From positions 2,396,524-2,460,523 of the forward strand of contig JANPWX010000172.1 of NCBI GenBank assembly GCA_024734555.1: a stretch of 64,000 nucleotides of DNA, given 5' to 3'. The notes under the pieces are model-generated. The model searched no databases. It worked only from the letters and a program-made list of their open reading frames with translations, and was not told the origin of the DNA. Of the stretch, positions 13,155-27,300 are shown piece after piece. Made by a program: the position numbers and the translations under genes. Each line of letters opens with the position of its first letter. The first letter of the stretch is position 1. The stretch comes from Trochalopteron elliotii. Its lineage: Eukaryota; Chordata; Aves; Passeriformes; Leiothrichidae.

Positions 13155-16100
13155 AAGCTTAATCAGTATTTGTATTTGAGATTTAACATGTAAAAAGAAA
13201 CAGCATGCAAAATTCAGTCACACAATTTTTCATTCACCCTTGATCAATCAAACTGCAAAATGTGATGCTCATATTAAGTAAATACTACAGATCATGTCAA
13301 ATAGTTGGCTCCAGCCTGCAAAGACTTGTATAGAACTTTTCCAAAGCAACTACATGAAAACAAAGCACTGAAGCCTGTTGCTTCATCCAGAAATTGTAGC
13401 AAGAAAATCATTGCAGGAGCAAAAAATTTTGCCCATTTCCACAACAGCATTTTGATGACAAACAGTAAAAGAACAACCCTTTAATTCACCCTTTTTCCTC
13501 AAAGTTCTCCAATTGCCCAGTTTTGCTTGCTCCAGCCCTACCTTCCTCCACTTCAACTATGGGGAAATTTCATAAGAGATTCTCAGATTGTTTAAAATTT
13601 TTCTACTAAAAAGCATATTTTACTCACAAGCTATAGCCAAATACGATAATCTGAAGAGCATACAAGTCCCCAGACACATTTTTAGTACTTCTTTCATCCT
13701 TACCTTCTCAAGGCAACATTTCTAGACCTTCCATAGAAATGGGGATTATCTAAATTATTTCATTACACCGTTCAGTGTGATCTTTTAGATCCAGTAATTA
13801 TCCAATTACATACTCCCTGCAGAGCCAAAGTGTCTCTTCATGTCTTCTTCAGAGGTCCACTTACAAAGTCAGAAAGTTTGGTCCTTTAATACTAGTGACA
13901 TTTCTTACTGTAGAATCAAGTTACCATACCATATACAAAAAAAAAAACACCACCTACATATTATCAAAAAAGATTACAGTGTTATTAAACAGGAAAGTTT
14001 AAGCCTGCCATTGAACGTGTATTTAATACCTAGGAAACCTGAAAATTAAATGAAAAATAGCGACTTTTTTCCCATTTACTTCTCAACCAAAAGTAAGTTT
14101 GTTTCCAACCTGAAAGAAAATCTTAGTATTTCAAATTTAAAGTATTTTGGTATGCTTCGGTTTTTAACTAATCAAGACATATGTATTTCCCACTACATAT
14201 ATTCTTCAATACGCAGATGGAAGGAGAGTAAGAAATTACAAGACATAACATTGTTATACAATGTACTATACAAAAACCTGTCATTTAAGTTGCAAGAAAC
14301 CTAGTCATCAATAAGTGAAAAAATACCTCGCTCAAAAATCAATTATGTTGAGTCTTTTGTATAGAGAAGTAGTACACCTTTCAGGCAACTGGTATTAATG
14401 AGCAGACATGGCTATAGAATCTCCATCTGTTTTTCTGACAAAGCTGTGACTACTCCAGTCTCTCATTGAAATTCCATTAATCTGGTGCACCAAGGACCAA
14501 TGCGAAAATCAAAACTCCATCTAACCCTTTATCAGCTCACAATAACCTACAAGTGAACTCTGCCTGTTAGCATACAGCAAGTTATGATTTTGCTATCAAT
14601 CAGGTTGTTAGCCAATAAAAAAAAAGAAATCAAGTTAAGACCAGAGTGCCTGGCTGTGCTGTTTTGTTTGGTCTGTCTTGTTTTTCAGTTTGTTATTTTA
14701 TTTGGGGGTTTTGTTGTGTTTTATCCCCCTTCCAGCTTCTGTAGGGTGTCTGGACATGTAAGCCCATGCATCATTCTCTTTCATTGTGATTTAATTGCTG
14801 CCAGCAATCCAGTCAAAGCATCACTGAAGTGTGCTTGAATTTCATTAGATGATATAACTTATGCTACTTTCCTACAGTACCTAATAAACCATAAAGAAAC
14901 CAAAACACATATGGCTTGAGGGAATAACTGGAAAATTAGGTGGCCATTTGGGAACTGAGTGAACTTTTGAACCAGAGGAACAGAGAAAAAGAAATATTAA
15001 AAGGAAAGACAGACTTAGAATGCACACAGAGATGTGGGGGTTTGACCTTTTCAGTACCTAGAAAATTACATTAGCATTATGAAAAATACATATCATGTTT
15101 AGAGTTTATAATCCATCAAAGTTTAGATACTTTGTTAGTGCCTACCATAAGGTAAAAGTCAAAAGGACAACATAACAATCAGATTTGACAAAAGGCCTTT
15201 AGGTGACCTGTGCTAATTTAGTTATCCCATACTTATTGTTAAATGGATTATCTCTCTTGTAATTAATACACCATTAGACAAAGGTCACACAAAAACTCCA
15301 GGATTTTACAATGACTGTAACATACACATAATACACTAATTCTTTATCTGTTACCAAGCGTGTGCCTTCACAATTATGTTTTGACAGTAATGCCGCAAAG
15401 TCAAATTGCGACACTTTCACGAGTCACACAAACCTTGCAGCCTAACTCAAGTATATAAAGAGAAATGCCTTGGGGCTTTTTAGCAGAAAATATATGTAGA
15501 TGGTTTTACATAAAAATAGAAATGGACTCAAACATAAATAAAAACCACCTCAATTTGTTTACCTACAGATAGGGCCCTCTGTTAATGCTGAGAGCCTTAA
15601 TCCTACACAATTCAGGTTTTAGATCTGTACAGAGCCCTGCTGCATGAACTGGTAATTACACAAGATCAAACATCTACCTTATAGACCCAGTTTCTTGAGT
15701 AGGATTTAAATATTGAACATTAAGAGACTGCTAAAAAACTAAAATACAGTATTAAGCGTCAACAAACCCATTTATGCCTATTAGAACTGAAACAAATGGC
15801 ACCTCTGGGGATCAATCCACCTCATATAAGATTTTCCCAACATATATTTTCATACACAGGCTAGGTGGCTAGACTGGAATGATGGATTATATATGTTAAA
15901 ATCAAAATGGTCTTGGAATGACACATTAGACATTCAAAGAGAAAAAGAGGAACACTGTTTACTCCAATAAATTAAGTATTTACAGATCAAAATTTACCAC
16001 CTTCTCTCAAATTTTCTTCATGCTACACTCCCACTAGGTAATTAAAGAGGATTTATCATAAAATACAGAAAGACCAGCAAGGTAAAATCACCTCAAATAT

Positions 16101-17773
16101 AAAAGAATTGCACCCCCCATATTTCTACCTAAACTGGTATGAATCAGTCAAGATATTGTTGAGCAGCTATTATACCTACTCTCACATCTTCCAAAACAGG
16201 CTAAAAAATTAATCACCCTTCTGTACAAACTCATACAGTATTTCACATACTCTTGCATCAGCACTCTCCAGCCATTCATTATCTAGGTTATGAACATTAT
16301 CCCTTTTCTCTTGATTAACTGTTTTGAAACAATTCTATAATCATATCTCCTATTAAATAGTCATATAATTTTGTCACATACCCTTTATGCAATCAGTACC
16401 ATGTTATTAAGTTATAATTAGAAATAATGATAAGATTATGCTTGTAAGCAAAAATAAATACATAGAAAGTTGCATTCATCTGTAGTTTTGAAAATTAGCT
16501 TGGGTTTTCTAAAAGCCATACTCAATTTGACTGATAATTACATTTCAACCAGAGAGCAAAAAGGCCTGGTTTTACTTTTTTTTAGTAGAAGATCACACTG
16601 CCAACATGCAATAAGATCAATTAAAAAAAAAAAAGTGTGATTATTATTGTTAGACATTTTACAGAGTTCTGGACATAAAAAAAAAATGCATTATTCTGAA
16701 TCAGTGGTTAGAAGGTTTATCACTTATGCATGTACTTGACTTATCCCTGTTCTGCAATAGACATAATTTTATACCTCATAAAAGCAATTTATGTTTCCAA
16801 AGGGAATAATCTGGATAATATAAAATGTGGAGTGCTACATTGCAGGAAGCATATTTTCATTCAGCAATTGTATTTCGAGATGGAGCTGCACATTTTGATC
16901 ATCATATCATGTCAGAAAACATCATTCACTAGTAAGTCTATCTAACTTCCAGTGCCACAAATTAATATACATCGTTAATTTATTTGTACAAATACCTAAT
17001 TTACTGCCATATATTATCCATAGAAGGTGTTTGTATTATGTATACAATAAACTAATCTCAAAAATAGGGACACTATGTTAAAGCAAGCTTGTTAACTGTT
17101 GAAATATTCAATAGTTCATGTCTTCAGAGCAGTTGCATTTAGCATTAAACTTATTGAATACAAAATAAAACAACATGGAAAACAGCAATGAAGTGTAGAC
17201 TTTTTTTAAATGCAAACCCAAACCTAAAATTTATATAACAAAAATGTTGTACAAAAGACTGTCTTAATGGAAGGAAACACTGTAGGAATAATTAATTTAA
17301 TATTTAATGAACCTATTCTGCATGGAGTTTGCAGAAAAATATCAATCACATAAACTGTTTCATTATTTATTAGATAAATAATACAGTAAGCCATTAAGTA
17401 GCACAATAAAATTAAGCAAGAATCTGATAATGTTGAATTAACAAACAATTTGTTACTACAAATATTCACACTGGTTTAGCCACTGATCTATCTTTAAAAA
17501 CATACGTATCTAGAGAAGATGCTTTGTTATCAAAAAACATGAGTTGAGAAACACCGTGTAAATTTGAGACGGCTTCACTATGCTCTAGGACCACTAGAGA
17601 GAGCTCTTCAGTTCTTTTAAAGGTTCTCGTAAAGGTAAGAAAAGTGTCCAGCTGTGCTGCTTATCTGTTTATCTGTTTTCCAACACTAACATTCGCATCA
17701 CGAGGATCTGATTACATCAGATCATAGCAAACTGGCAAATCTAGTACTTTCTAAGGTAAACAGTGTCACATAC

Positions 17774-17878
17774 CATCAGAAGGTGCTTCATCCTCCTTAT
17801 CATATCGGTCAGATGCTATTGAGGCACTATCAGGAGGCGAAGAAAGAGGCTTCTCAGACTCTTCCTCATCTTCCAGCT
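17774..17878 (-). CDS. SKAP2: SKAP2 coding exon: acidic linker before the PH domain
   Basis: A 105-base exon on the minus strand with acceptor ttgacttttacag and donor GTATGTGA. It has two entry bases, 34 codons and one leftover base (phase 1 exit). The peptide starts LEDEEESEKP and ends DRYDKEDEAPSD, with G expected from the next exon. It aligns to human SKAP2 residues about 69-103 (from memory) without gaps, about 22 of 35 identical, including PPD and RYDK.DEAPSDG. The phosphotyrosine position known as Tyr75 in human is Ser here (TCT at 17856-17858), while the RYD tyrosine is kept. The next exon, which should begin the PH domain, is not in the window. Confidence 0.92.
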
Positions 17879-19506
17879 CTGTAAAAGTCAATACACACTG
17901 CTAGTTAGATAGTCTATCACACAAACACACACAATAAAAGTATTTCCAATAGTAAGGGGGATATTAATTCCTGTCTGGAACTGAAAAAGTCCTATTTCTC
18001 ATGGTCACTGGCAGACTCCAGCACAGCTGTGAGCGATGCCGTTCTAGGGCTGCCTTCTGACCCGATGTGTAAATGCTGCTGGAGCAGTTTCCCTAAACGC
18101 TGTCGTGTAATGAACCTGCTCCCAGCACTGCACAGCTGGCAGCTTGTGACAAGTGGGGAAAGACACACCATAGCAAAGAGTTGGGAAAGGGAAAACACTG
18201 GCAGAAGGAAAAAAGGAGAGCACCAGGCTCTGAAGTTCTGCCTGTCCTAATGCTGAATGGAGCTGCAGCAACTTCCCTCCCAGGAAAAGCCAAACTACTG
18301 CTGACAGCAGTGACCTCTGCCCACTTTTAGTTTTCTTCACTGTAATTAGGCACTGCCTTGCAAAACTGTGTGTGTATTCCTCCCATGAAACTAGAAGTGG
18401 AATTGCCGTCTGGCAGCACCTGGTATGAACCTGTGGCTTAATGCAGCATTCTGTTAATGAATTCCTTGCCCAGCTGAGAGCCCCACTGCAACAGATACAA
18501 AATCAGTGTCATGAACAAGCACAAAGGTCTGGGAAAGATATGGTGAAATCAATATTAGTTGAGGCTTTCACCTAATTAGGCAGAATTTAACTTCTTCCTG
18601 AAACTTAGTATTTTCTCAGATATGTTTAACACGTCTAGGCAAAGAAGAGGGGGGAAAATAACAAACTACACTGGTCCTTAAAAAACCAAATAAAATCTTG
18701 GTGAAGGAGGAAAACCTAAATATGACAAAAATCATCAGACCAGAATCACAAAGTTGATGCTCCAATAGATTAAATAGCCCTCAAATTTCTTGAAAATCAT
18801 GTAACACTAAATTGTTCAAGTGCTGCCTTTTGGTATATACAAACACAAAAAGCTTTCCAGAGACATCCAAATATCCTTCTCTATTTATGTGTTCCCTTTT
18901 GGAACTCTGGATCAAAAAACTAATTTCTAAGAATCCAAAATAAACCCATGCATAGTGAAAATATTCTCCAGACATAGAAATGGCATTCATCAGTAGGATT
19001 GCCTAACCATGGCTGAATTCTATCCCCTCCCATTTAATAATGGAAATACACAGAAAATTCAGATACTATGTCCAGCAAGTTTTCCATGCAGTTAAAACAA
19101 CAAAGCCTGATATTTGCTTTGCTGGAGTTCTTTACATTCAAAAGTAGTCAAACACTATCTAGGCTTTCCCTTCATTAATTTAGTATGCTTTTCTTGGGAA
19201 AGTTTCCTCCCAAGGTCCCATGCCATTCAACAACTGCTCTGAATCTGAACCTGACTCCAACCTATTTTTGACACAATCCTCTCCCAGTAGCAGACCAGTC
19301 ATCGTGTTAATCTGATCAAAATATTTGCACTTCATCACACCTGTCAAGACAATCCAAAGCAAATTATTTCTCTCTAGAATTCACCTCTTCATCCAAACAG
19401 AAAAACACAGAGCAGATAGCACATGAACAGAAAATACGCCTTATTTATAACCACCATGATCATCTTTCACACTTAGATTCCAGAGACCAGTTGCCCATCT
19501 CTTTGC

Positions 19507-19521
19507 CTATATATATATATC
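19507..19521 (+). repeat. Short TA microsatellite
   Basis: An uninterrupted run of about seven TA units in intronic DNA. Confidence 0.7.
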
Positions 19522-20151
19522 TTTATTAGATGATACACTCCATATAAAAAGAGCAAATGTGATATTCACAACCTACACAATGCCAAAACTGGTCCACTGT
19601 TTTCCTGTCCTAAACTTTTACTAGTACTAGAATGCATAAAATATATGTGTATATGTAAGCCCTGGTTGTCAATCAAAAATGTCCTCTTATCAGCTATGCA
19701 TAAACATGTTATCATTTAACCTTCATGAAAGTGCCAGCATAAATTTAAAATATTAGGCTGTATTTCTAGAAGACAACAGTTCCACAAACACCACACTCCA
19801 GCACATATAATCCATAGGCTGAATGGCAAACCTTAGTATATTTGAATGACTAAGATTTGTGGATGACAAGTAGGTGAGTATACAGGCAGAAAGAACATCT
19901 CCAGAGGGTTTTGTCCCAGTCAGCACTACACAATCTCTTCTCTAAGTTTGCATGGCTGCACTGTTACCTTGCTCTTCAACTAAGTCACCATACTACCATT
20001 TTCCAATTACACTTAGGATTTCAAATTCAGTAAACACTGGTGCTTTACTTTCATATAAAGAAATGAAATATAAAGGCCAGATGACCTAGGAATAAGGGAC
20101 TGTTTAACACATACATATATATTTAGGGCATATCATATACCCATCCCAGAC

Positions 20152-20740
20152 TGTGCTGGTTTGGCTTGAACAGAGTTGGTTTTTTTCACAGTAGCTGCTA
20201 TCAGGCTATGTTTTGGATTTGTGCTAAACACAGTGCTGATAAAACAGGCATGTTTTAGTTACTGCTGAACAGTGCTTACAGTCAAGACCTTTTCTTCTTC
20301 TCACAACACTGCACCAGTGAGTGGGCTGGTGAAGTTGTGAGGGGACACCAGAAGTTGTGAGGGGACAGCTGACCCCAACTTGACCAAGAGGGTACTCCAC
20401 ACCATATGATGCCATGCTCAGCATATAAAGCTGGGGGGAAAAGAAGGAAGTAGGGGACGTTTAGAGTGATGATGTTTGTCTAAGTCACTGTTACTTGTGA
20501 TGAAGTCCTGCTGTCCTGGAAATGGCTGAACACCTGCCTACCCAGGGCAAGTGATGAATTAATTCCTTGTTGTCTTTCTTGTGTGTACAGTTTTTGCTTT
20601 ACCTATTATACCAACTTCATATCAACTCATGAGTTTTCTCACTTTTACCCTTCTGATTATCTCCTCTATCCCAGTGGGGGCAAATGAGTGAGGGACTATA
20701 TGGGCTTTTAGTGGCCATCTGGCATGAAAATCATGACACA
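20152..20740 (+). mobile_element. Solo LTR of an avian endogenous retrovirus (ERVL-like)
   Basis: About 590 bases beginning tgtgctggtttggctt and ending ...catgacaca, with the TG...CA termini of an LTR. From memory it follows a repeat common in neoavian and passerine genomes over its whole length. Shared parts include the block around ctatgttttggatttgtgct, the TATA region agcatataaagctgggg (20419-20435), the block gatggctgaacacctgcc-like at about 20520, and the 3' part with gagttttctcacttttac. No internal viral genes are present, so it is a recombined solo LTR. No clear target-site duplication is visible (cagac versus gttat), suggesting age or slightly wrong ends. A 20-base unit containing gaagttgtgaggggaca is duplicated inside it. 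Confidence 0.82.
20331..20367 (+). repeat. Tandem duplication inside the LTR
   Basis: Two copies of gaagttgtgaggggaca (20331-20347 and 20351-20367), 20-base period. The family consensus as I remember it has one such block, so this looks like a copy-specific duplication. Confidence 0.75.
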
Positions 20741-21004
20741 GTTATATACTGTACTTGAAACAACAAAAACCACGGCAACACTGCATGTTGATTCATAATA
20801 AAACAAGTTTCTGTTTAACGTCTAGACTATCCAAATTCAAAATGCTCTTAAAACAAAACAACCAAAAACAAAGAAAAGTGTTGAGAGTATTATGAAGAAA
20901 AATTAAAAAGAAAAATTACACACTCAGTGCTCTACATTTCTCAAAGCATTCTCTAGATGTTAAATCCTAAAGAAGGCTCGAAGACTTCCATAAAAAAAAG
21001 CCCT

Positions 21005-21390
21005 CACTTATGGGAACTGACAGTGGTCAGAACATGGATTCTTAGGCTCCAGGCAGTGCCTTGAAGCCTGTGGGAAAGCCAAGTACAGAACTCTCAGTCT
21101 GGCGTGGGAAATCATAAGGAGGAACCCAAAACAATCCTTGTAGATACCATCCTCCTGACACCTGGTGTTTTTCCAACTTGCTTACTGGTAGAGATGTTTA
21201 CAAAAAGGTGGTGCCCTAAAGGATCAATCGTATTCACTGTACCAAAACATCAGTAAGAAGAATCTGTCTTTCAATAAACTTTGCTATAAGCCCTCTGAAG
21301 AACTGGAGTTCTATGTATTGTTATTCGGCCGTCCTGAATCATAACGATGCTCACTGACACTGAGCTCTCTGAGAATGACACTCAGAACCA
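21005..21390 (+). mobile_element. Possible second LTR-like element
   Basis: A segment slightly richer in GC than its surroundings with an LTR-like ending. It has a polyadenylation signal in tttcaataaactttgct (about 21268) followed by a short GT-rich and T-rich stretch with ttattcggccgtcc, a pattern seen at R-U5 of many LTRs. I cannot name a family, and the ends are guesses. Confidence 0.3.
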
Positions 21391-24300
21391 ATATATAAAT
21401 CCTATGTCATACAATACTACATTTAGGTACCCACACTTTAAATGAAAAATGTGGAGAACAGGTGGCAGACTCTGGATAGAAGTACAAGCAACCTGCACTC
21501 ATGCAGGACTAGATTAAACAAAAAAAAAACTCCATTTTTTATTTTAGAGTAAAGAAAAATAGTAGCAAATAAGTAATAGTTTTCATCAATTTAAATTATA
21601 CACTGAAAAATGCAATTCTTAAATAATCTAATTTGTACAGAAGAACTGCTGGCATTTCAATAGGAAAGGTGACTCATTGTGCTCTGGAGTTTTAACAGGC
21701 AACATTTCACAACATGTTTGTGTTTATGTACTGACATAAAAGAAGGACTACTTTCTGGTATCAGCCTTGAGGTTTTTGGCCCCCAGTTCTGTCAAGGTTA
21801 AAAGATATCTTAGAACTGTATGCTGTTAATACATAAAGATATTGCTCCTGACAGCTCACAAAGAGGCTTCCTGTTGATCCTATGCTGTCTGCTACATTCC
21901 CACTCAGAGCAATCTCTGCCCTTTCTCCACTTTACATGCTCCTCCATCAATGTGTTGCATTGAAGTTTATACTCCACCTACGGAGCAAGAGCAGCCAGAA
22001 TTGCATTTGAAGCTCCATGTGTTACTCCTTGAACAGTCAGAGGAGTCAGTGTTGAGCAGCACAAACCACTATTCTCTTCAGGTGCCAAGTATCTAAAAAT
22101 ACACCCAAAAAGCATCAATAAATTAAAGAAAAGCATTCAACTTGCACTTATGCAATAGAAAACTGAACTACAAAGCAACAATGGGCATCAGGTAAATGCA
22201 TTCAATACAATTTGCAGGCATAATTGAAAGCATTGCTGCCTAATCAAACATCTAAAAGCAAAGCATGCTCAAACAAAATGTCTATAGACTCATTAGTTGG
22301 CAGCCATTCCATTACAATCACACATAATGTCAGCAGTGCCTTGAACCCATGCCAATGACAACAGCATAAATTTTGCATCTCATTTCTATGGTCATAAAAT
22401 TAATGACCAGTTTAAAAATACTTCTTTGCAAAAGAAAAAAAAAGTTATTGCCTAAAGAAGTGACATGAATGTGTCCCTGTTATGCAGCCACAAGTATAAT
22501 TATGGAGTTGATGCTCATTAATACAGTTTCCCCAGAATAACGTGATTTATCTAGAAGCTGGGAAAAAAATAGATTCATTAAAGATAGATATTTAACAGTC
22601 ACAATAACAGAAATATGTACATGAACTGACCCTATTCTCCAGTTTCTGCAACTTAAACTAACCTCCTACAGGTTTGATAGCAGAATCAATATTTTATGAT
22701 GTCTGTGGAAAAAAAAACCACCCATACAATATCATTCCTTATTAAATGCTACCTTTTCCATTGCAGCTTATTTATCGATTCAGGAAATAATGCACACCAA
22801 AGGGTAAATTTACCACATTAGGAATGGAGCATAAAATAAACTCTCTTCATTGAAAAAAGGGCAGTACTTCAGTACCTACCCCTTGTTCTGAAGACTTCCA
22901 ACAAATTTGGTTTGTACAAGCTCAATATAATGAATAGGACCATATTACATTGTAATAATCCAACTTTAAAAAATCCAGACCTTCCCCCCACAAAAAATTC
23001 ACTTTCTTCTGCAACACTGAGATTATAATAATGAATTCCTAAGCATTAAAGATACTGCTTCCACCACTTACGCTAAAAATGAGCAAGCAAAATGCTTCAG
23101 CCAATGCCTCTGAAAGAGACTTGCTAGCTCACATCCTCAGATAACTAAACACTTTCAATTTACTTCTAAAAATGTCTAGACAGAATGATGCATTAAAACT
23201 GCTCAAGTATAAGAGAAATAAAACAACTCAGGAAAATAAAAAGACATGTAGGTCAAACCACCCTGCTTCTCGCCATTTCAGAAGGTCCCAAGTCACAGCA
23301 GGTTGAGATCAGTTCCTCCTGTCCAATCTCTGCTGCACTAAGAACCCACAAAACAAAGGACTAAATGAAGCTATCAAGCAGACCAAGGAAGGCTCTCACT
23401 GCACAGTTTTTCGTAAGAACAAGTAGATAAAGCTGCTTTCAAGCTGGCAGGGTTATAATTTATCCCTTTGATAGGGGCATCCTGTATTTTTAGGATGCTA
23501 CTGACCCAATTCACCAGTCACCCTGCAAGACTGGATTCTTCTGACAATCAATTTTTCAATGCATGCTTTGCCATGCAGTCCACTCCAATACACTCATTCC
23601 TGAAGGGCCTTCTAGTGTCCCCTATTAACATGATTTTTAATAGCTTGTTTGGTAAAGGTCAAGTAGAAACTCTTTAGCAGCTACTTCTTAAAACAATATG
23701 GAAACAACATTAAGCTTGCAAGCAAATATGCTTCAAACAAGAAAAGCAACTGCAACTTTTGCTTGCTGAGTTACCTCTTGTTCTTACAATGGATATCAGG
23801 ACAGAACCATTTTGTGCTGCACTGGTGGATGTATCTCACATTACCTGAAATTGCTCTTGGTGTGGACACTTCACAGATAACAGCTGTATGTAGCTGAAAG
23901 GGCCAACACAGCGACTTGCCTACAGTGAAACCTCCCAGACTTCTGGGATAAAGCAGTATCTGGCACATTTTTAACACATTTGATGGTCTCTCCAGAAATA
24001 CGTCAGGATGATCCTCAAAGAACTGAGTCACAACTAAGCCATTTCTTTCCCATTTATGGTTAATTACTAAATATATTTATGCTCTAGACTAAAAAGTTCA
24101 AGTGTGCTAAAATATAGAACTCGTGTGCACATGTGGCTCGTGACCACAAGATACTGACTCCCTTTCTCAAGTCCAAAGAGACTTCTACTTGCTGCGATTT
24201 CCTGAAAAAGAGTGTACGGGGGGCGTAAAAAAATAAAAAGAAAACACGAACTCTGTACAAAAACAGAAAAGAAAAAACAATACAAAATAGAAATCCTTTG

Positions 24301-27300
24301 CATATAGTGCTACTCTAACAGCTTGACTATTTCCAGGAAGCAGAGGTCTCAGGCTCCAGACAACTCTGCTCTGCCAAGAGCTAGAAGCATCTGAGTCATC
24401 TAAAGGTTTCCTACAGGTGCTCCCAATAACTATATAGTGAATAACACCAATGCTCCAGAGACACAGATTTACCCTCTATTACATCACAGTGAAATAAAAA
24501 CAAAAGTGGACCATCAGTTTTTATCAGAATGAAAAATGCTAGTTTAAAAATGTCATGTCATACTTTTCTGCACAATTTAGTGCTGCAGATCAGGTATGAG
24601 GTGCAATGAGTGCTTTGTGGGGAACTGGTTCTGCAAATTCCCATAGTGTGACTCGATTTGGCTAGTACTTTCAGTGTCTCACTTTCAACATTGAGCCAAA
24701 ATATTTTGTGAAAAGTTATTAAAAATATATATTTTACTAAAATAAATGCACAGAACAGATGGCAAGTGAACTTCAAACACAAATACAGTTTCTAGAGCTC
24801 AGGGTGCTTCTGCCAAGTTTAGCACTATTTTTAGCATAAATTGAAAACAAGGTTCTTTTAACTAAACATTTTGGCAGTCACAGTATTGATTCAATTAATC
24901 TCAAAACAGAGAAATGCCAAAAATTGTATTAAGTCAGAATCTTTGAGAAAGTTCAGACTTTTATATCTTTGGTGGAATATTAGTCTTATAAAAAATGAAT
25001 CCAATTTATATGCAAATTACCTTTGTTTTCAAGTTTCTTCCAAATTCTAGGATCTAGAACAGGTCACTAAGTGTGACTACAGCTTTTTAGTTTTTCTTAA
25101 ACTGCTTAGATAAGTAGAAAATTTTTCAAATTAACAGAAAAAAAAGCAGCAGTGTCTAAGAGAAAGACTTTTCTACAGAGTTCTTCAATTTAAGAATAAA
25201 ATAGGTACAATAAATGTCTAATATACAAATAATGTCTAACTTAAAAAATAAAATCTGATGAAAGACCAGTGGATTTGATATAAATATAACAGTACATTTT
25301 TGGTCATAAGAACAACATGCACTTTCTTTATCCATAAATTAACAACACGCTTAACTGTAAAAGTCAGTGTTAAATCAGGTAACACATCACCCATGAGAAC
25401 TAAATATTTTCCCATGCGATTAATTTTGTGTCTTTCACTTGCACATGTACCCACTTCTAAAAAGCTTCATTTTCTTTCAGTCTATATAGACAAAATATGC
25501 TTTTGTCAGCTTTTTTACTGACCTGACAAACAACATCAGAAGGTTTCTTTCTAGGAGGATTCAAGAAAGTCCTCAAATTCATCAGCCTGGTTGCAAAGAG
25601 GTATGTATGCACTTTCTGAGAGAGATGCACATGTAATTATAGTTTCAAGGAGCCTGGTTCTACTTGTATGCATGCTCTTCAATTTTTTTTATTATTATTC
25701 TTTCAAACCTCCTTGCTTTATCCATGTGGATAGGCAGATTTCTGTATGCTATTGGCTAAAGGCCATAAAACAAGAGTTTTCAAACAGCTTAGTCAAACTA
25801 GCTAGTCACTATGTGCAAAGTCAGTGGGATTTCAAAAAACATTCAGTGATGAAAGACAGTGGAGTGGAAAGTATGCCCACAACACATCCTTGTGGAACAA
25901 CTCACAAGCTGAAGGAGCTGCTGTTTGAGAGAGCAGAGTCAAGTATCATTATGTCCTACAGGAAATATAAGAATTTTGAAAGTGTTAGTCCACTTCTTTC
26001 AGCCTCCAAAAATACTTCTGGATGCCTCTGAAAGGATGACAGGTCAAAACTCACAAGATTCTTGGAAACAGCTGACGTAGTATAGCTACTATATCATGAT
26101 AACATACCATGACAGTATGCACCATTTTTCACCTTCCCTTTCAGCTAGAACAGAGATTATTTTATTTACACTTTAAAAATGGAGTGACTGCTACCACAAA
26201 ACCAAGAACAGTAAATATGGAGTTTAAATACACACAGTAGTTTTTATTCTTCCTAGTCTGTCTCAGTGTAATTTCCACATTTCTGCTCCCACCCCTCCTT
26301 TTCTTCCTGTAAAATATTATCCTTTTTTCACCTTATACATTGGGATATTTCTTCTTTCTCTGGAGGGAGTGGAATTGACCATCAACCTCTTCTGAGCTTT
26401 CAATACTTTCCAAATTTTCCGTTTTTCAAATGTCTAGGTGGGCACAGAGGTACAAAAATGGGCACAGAAGTTGACCTCCCTCAGCTGCTGTCACTGCTTT
26501 GTTACACTAGGAGCTGGCCAAGAATCTGACTGCTTATCTCCATGTGAGTCCTTTGTTCTACACCTACAAAAGTCACGCCTAATTTGTACAGTCCTAAAGT
26601 AAGAATGACACAACCAAATAAAGTTTAACACACACTTCTTGAACTCTGGAAATTACACCAACCAGTCATACCACTGAATCATATTCCTTCAAATAATTTG
26701 CAAGTAAGTGGAGGCTCCTATTTCTCATATTTTTTTATATTCCTGCATGCAGAAAATGCACATTAATTCGGACAAATGTATCCTTGCTTGCAGAAAACAA
26801 TGGTATAACTTTCATTTTACTGAAAAATACTGAAAACTAAGGTGTCAGTGTCCACAAGCTTCAGCATTTATACACAGTTCTACTACCTGAACTAGAGATA
26901 TATCACAAGAATTTTTTAAAAGGCAATATATCCTTCTTAAGAATCAAATGTACTCTAATAAAAAGAATGAGACTGAATATAATTTTCACAGAAATCACAG
27001 CAAGTTATGCAGTAACAATTACAGACTATACAAATCAAATCATCTGTTTTGCTAGAGATAATGAAATCTCATTTTTGTTAATAATTTGTTGAACTGGAAA
27101 AGAAATTCTGAATCAAATTACCAGTGAAGAAAGTAAATAGACTCGAATTTTCTTGACCTTTAAATTACACAAAGCAGTAAATGCAAACTCTGCTTTCTGT
27201 AGCCAACTCTCATGCCTATTAGAGAGTCAGTGCCTCAGGAAGTTATTAAATCTTAAAAAACACGCTCTTCCAAAGTAACAGGTTTGCAATGAAACAACCA

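Larger units (their letters stand above)
332..17773. other. SKAP2 intronic DNA between the linker exon and the out-of-window next exon
   Basis: AT-rich sequence with stops in all frames and ORFs no longer than about 115 codons. It contains the CR1 fragment at 9.2 kb, the G17 run at 13.1 kb and the possible micro-exon at 12.6 kb. I searched by eye for the minus-strand coding of the PH-domain start (KAGYLEK, QKRWC) and did not find it. Nothing else recognisable was seen. Confidence 0.6.

Noticed and set aside
18000..18340. GC-richer intronic stretch with several overlapping ORFs
   Set aside because: Open in frames on both strands, no known protein, no splice-site support.
25591..26031. Plus-strand ORF of 146 codons
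   Set aside because: No recognisable domain, AT-driven composition, and of a length expected by chance in 64 kb. It lies in an intron.
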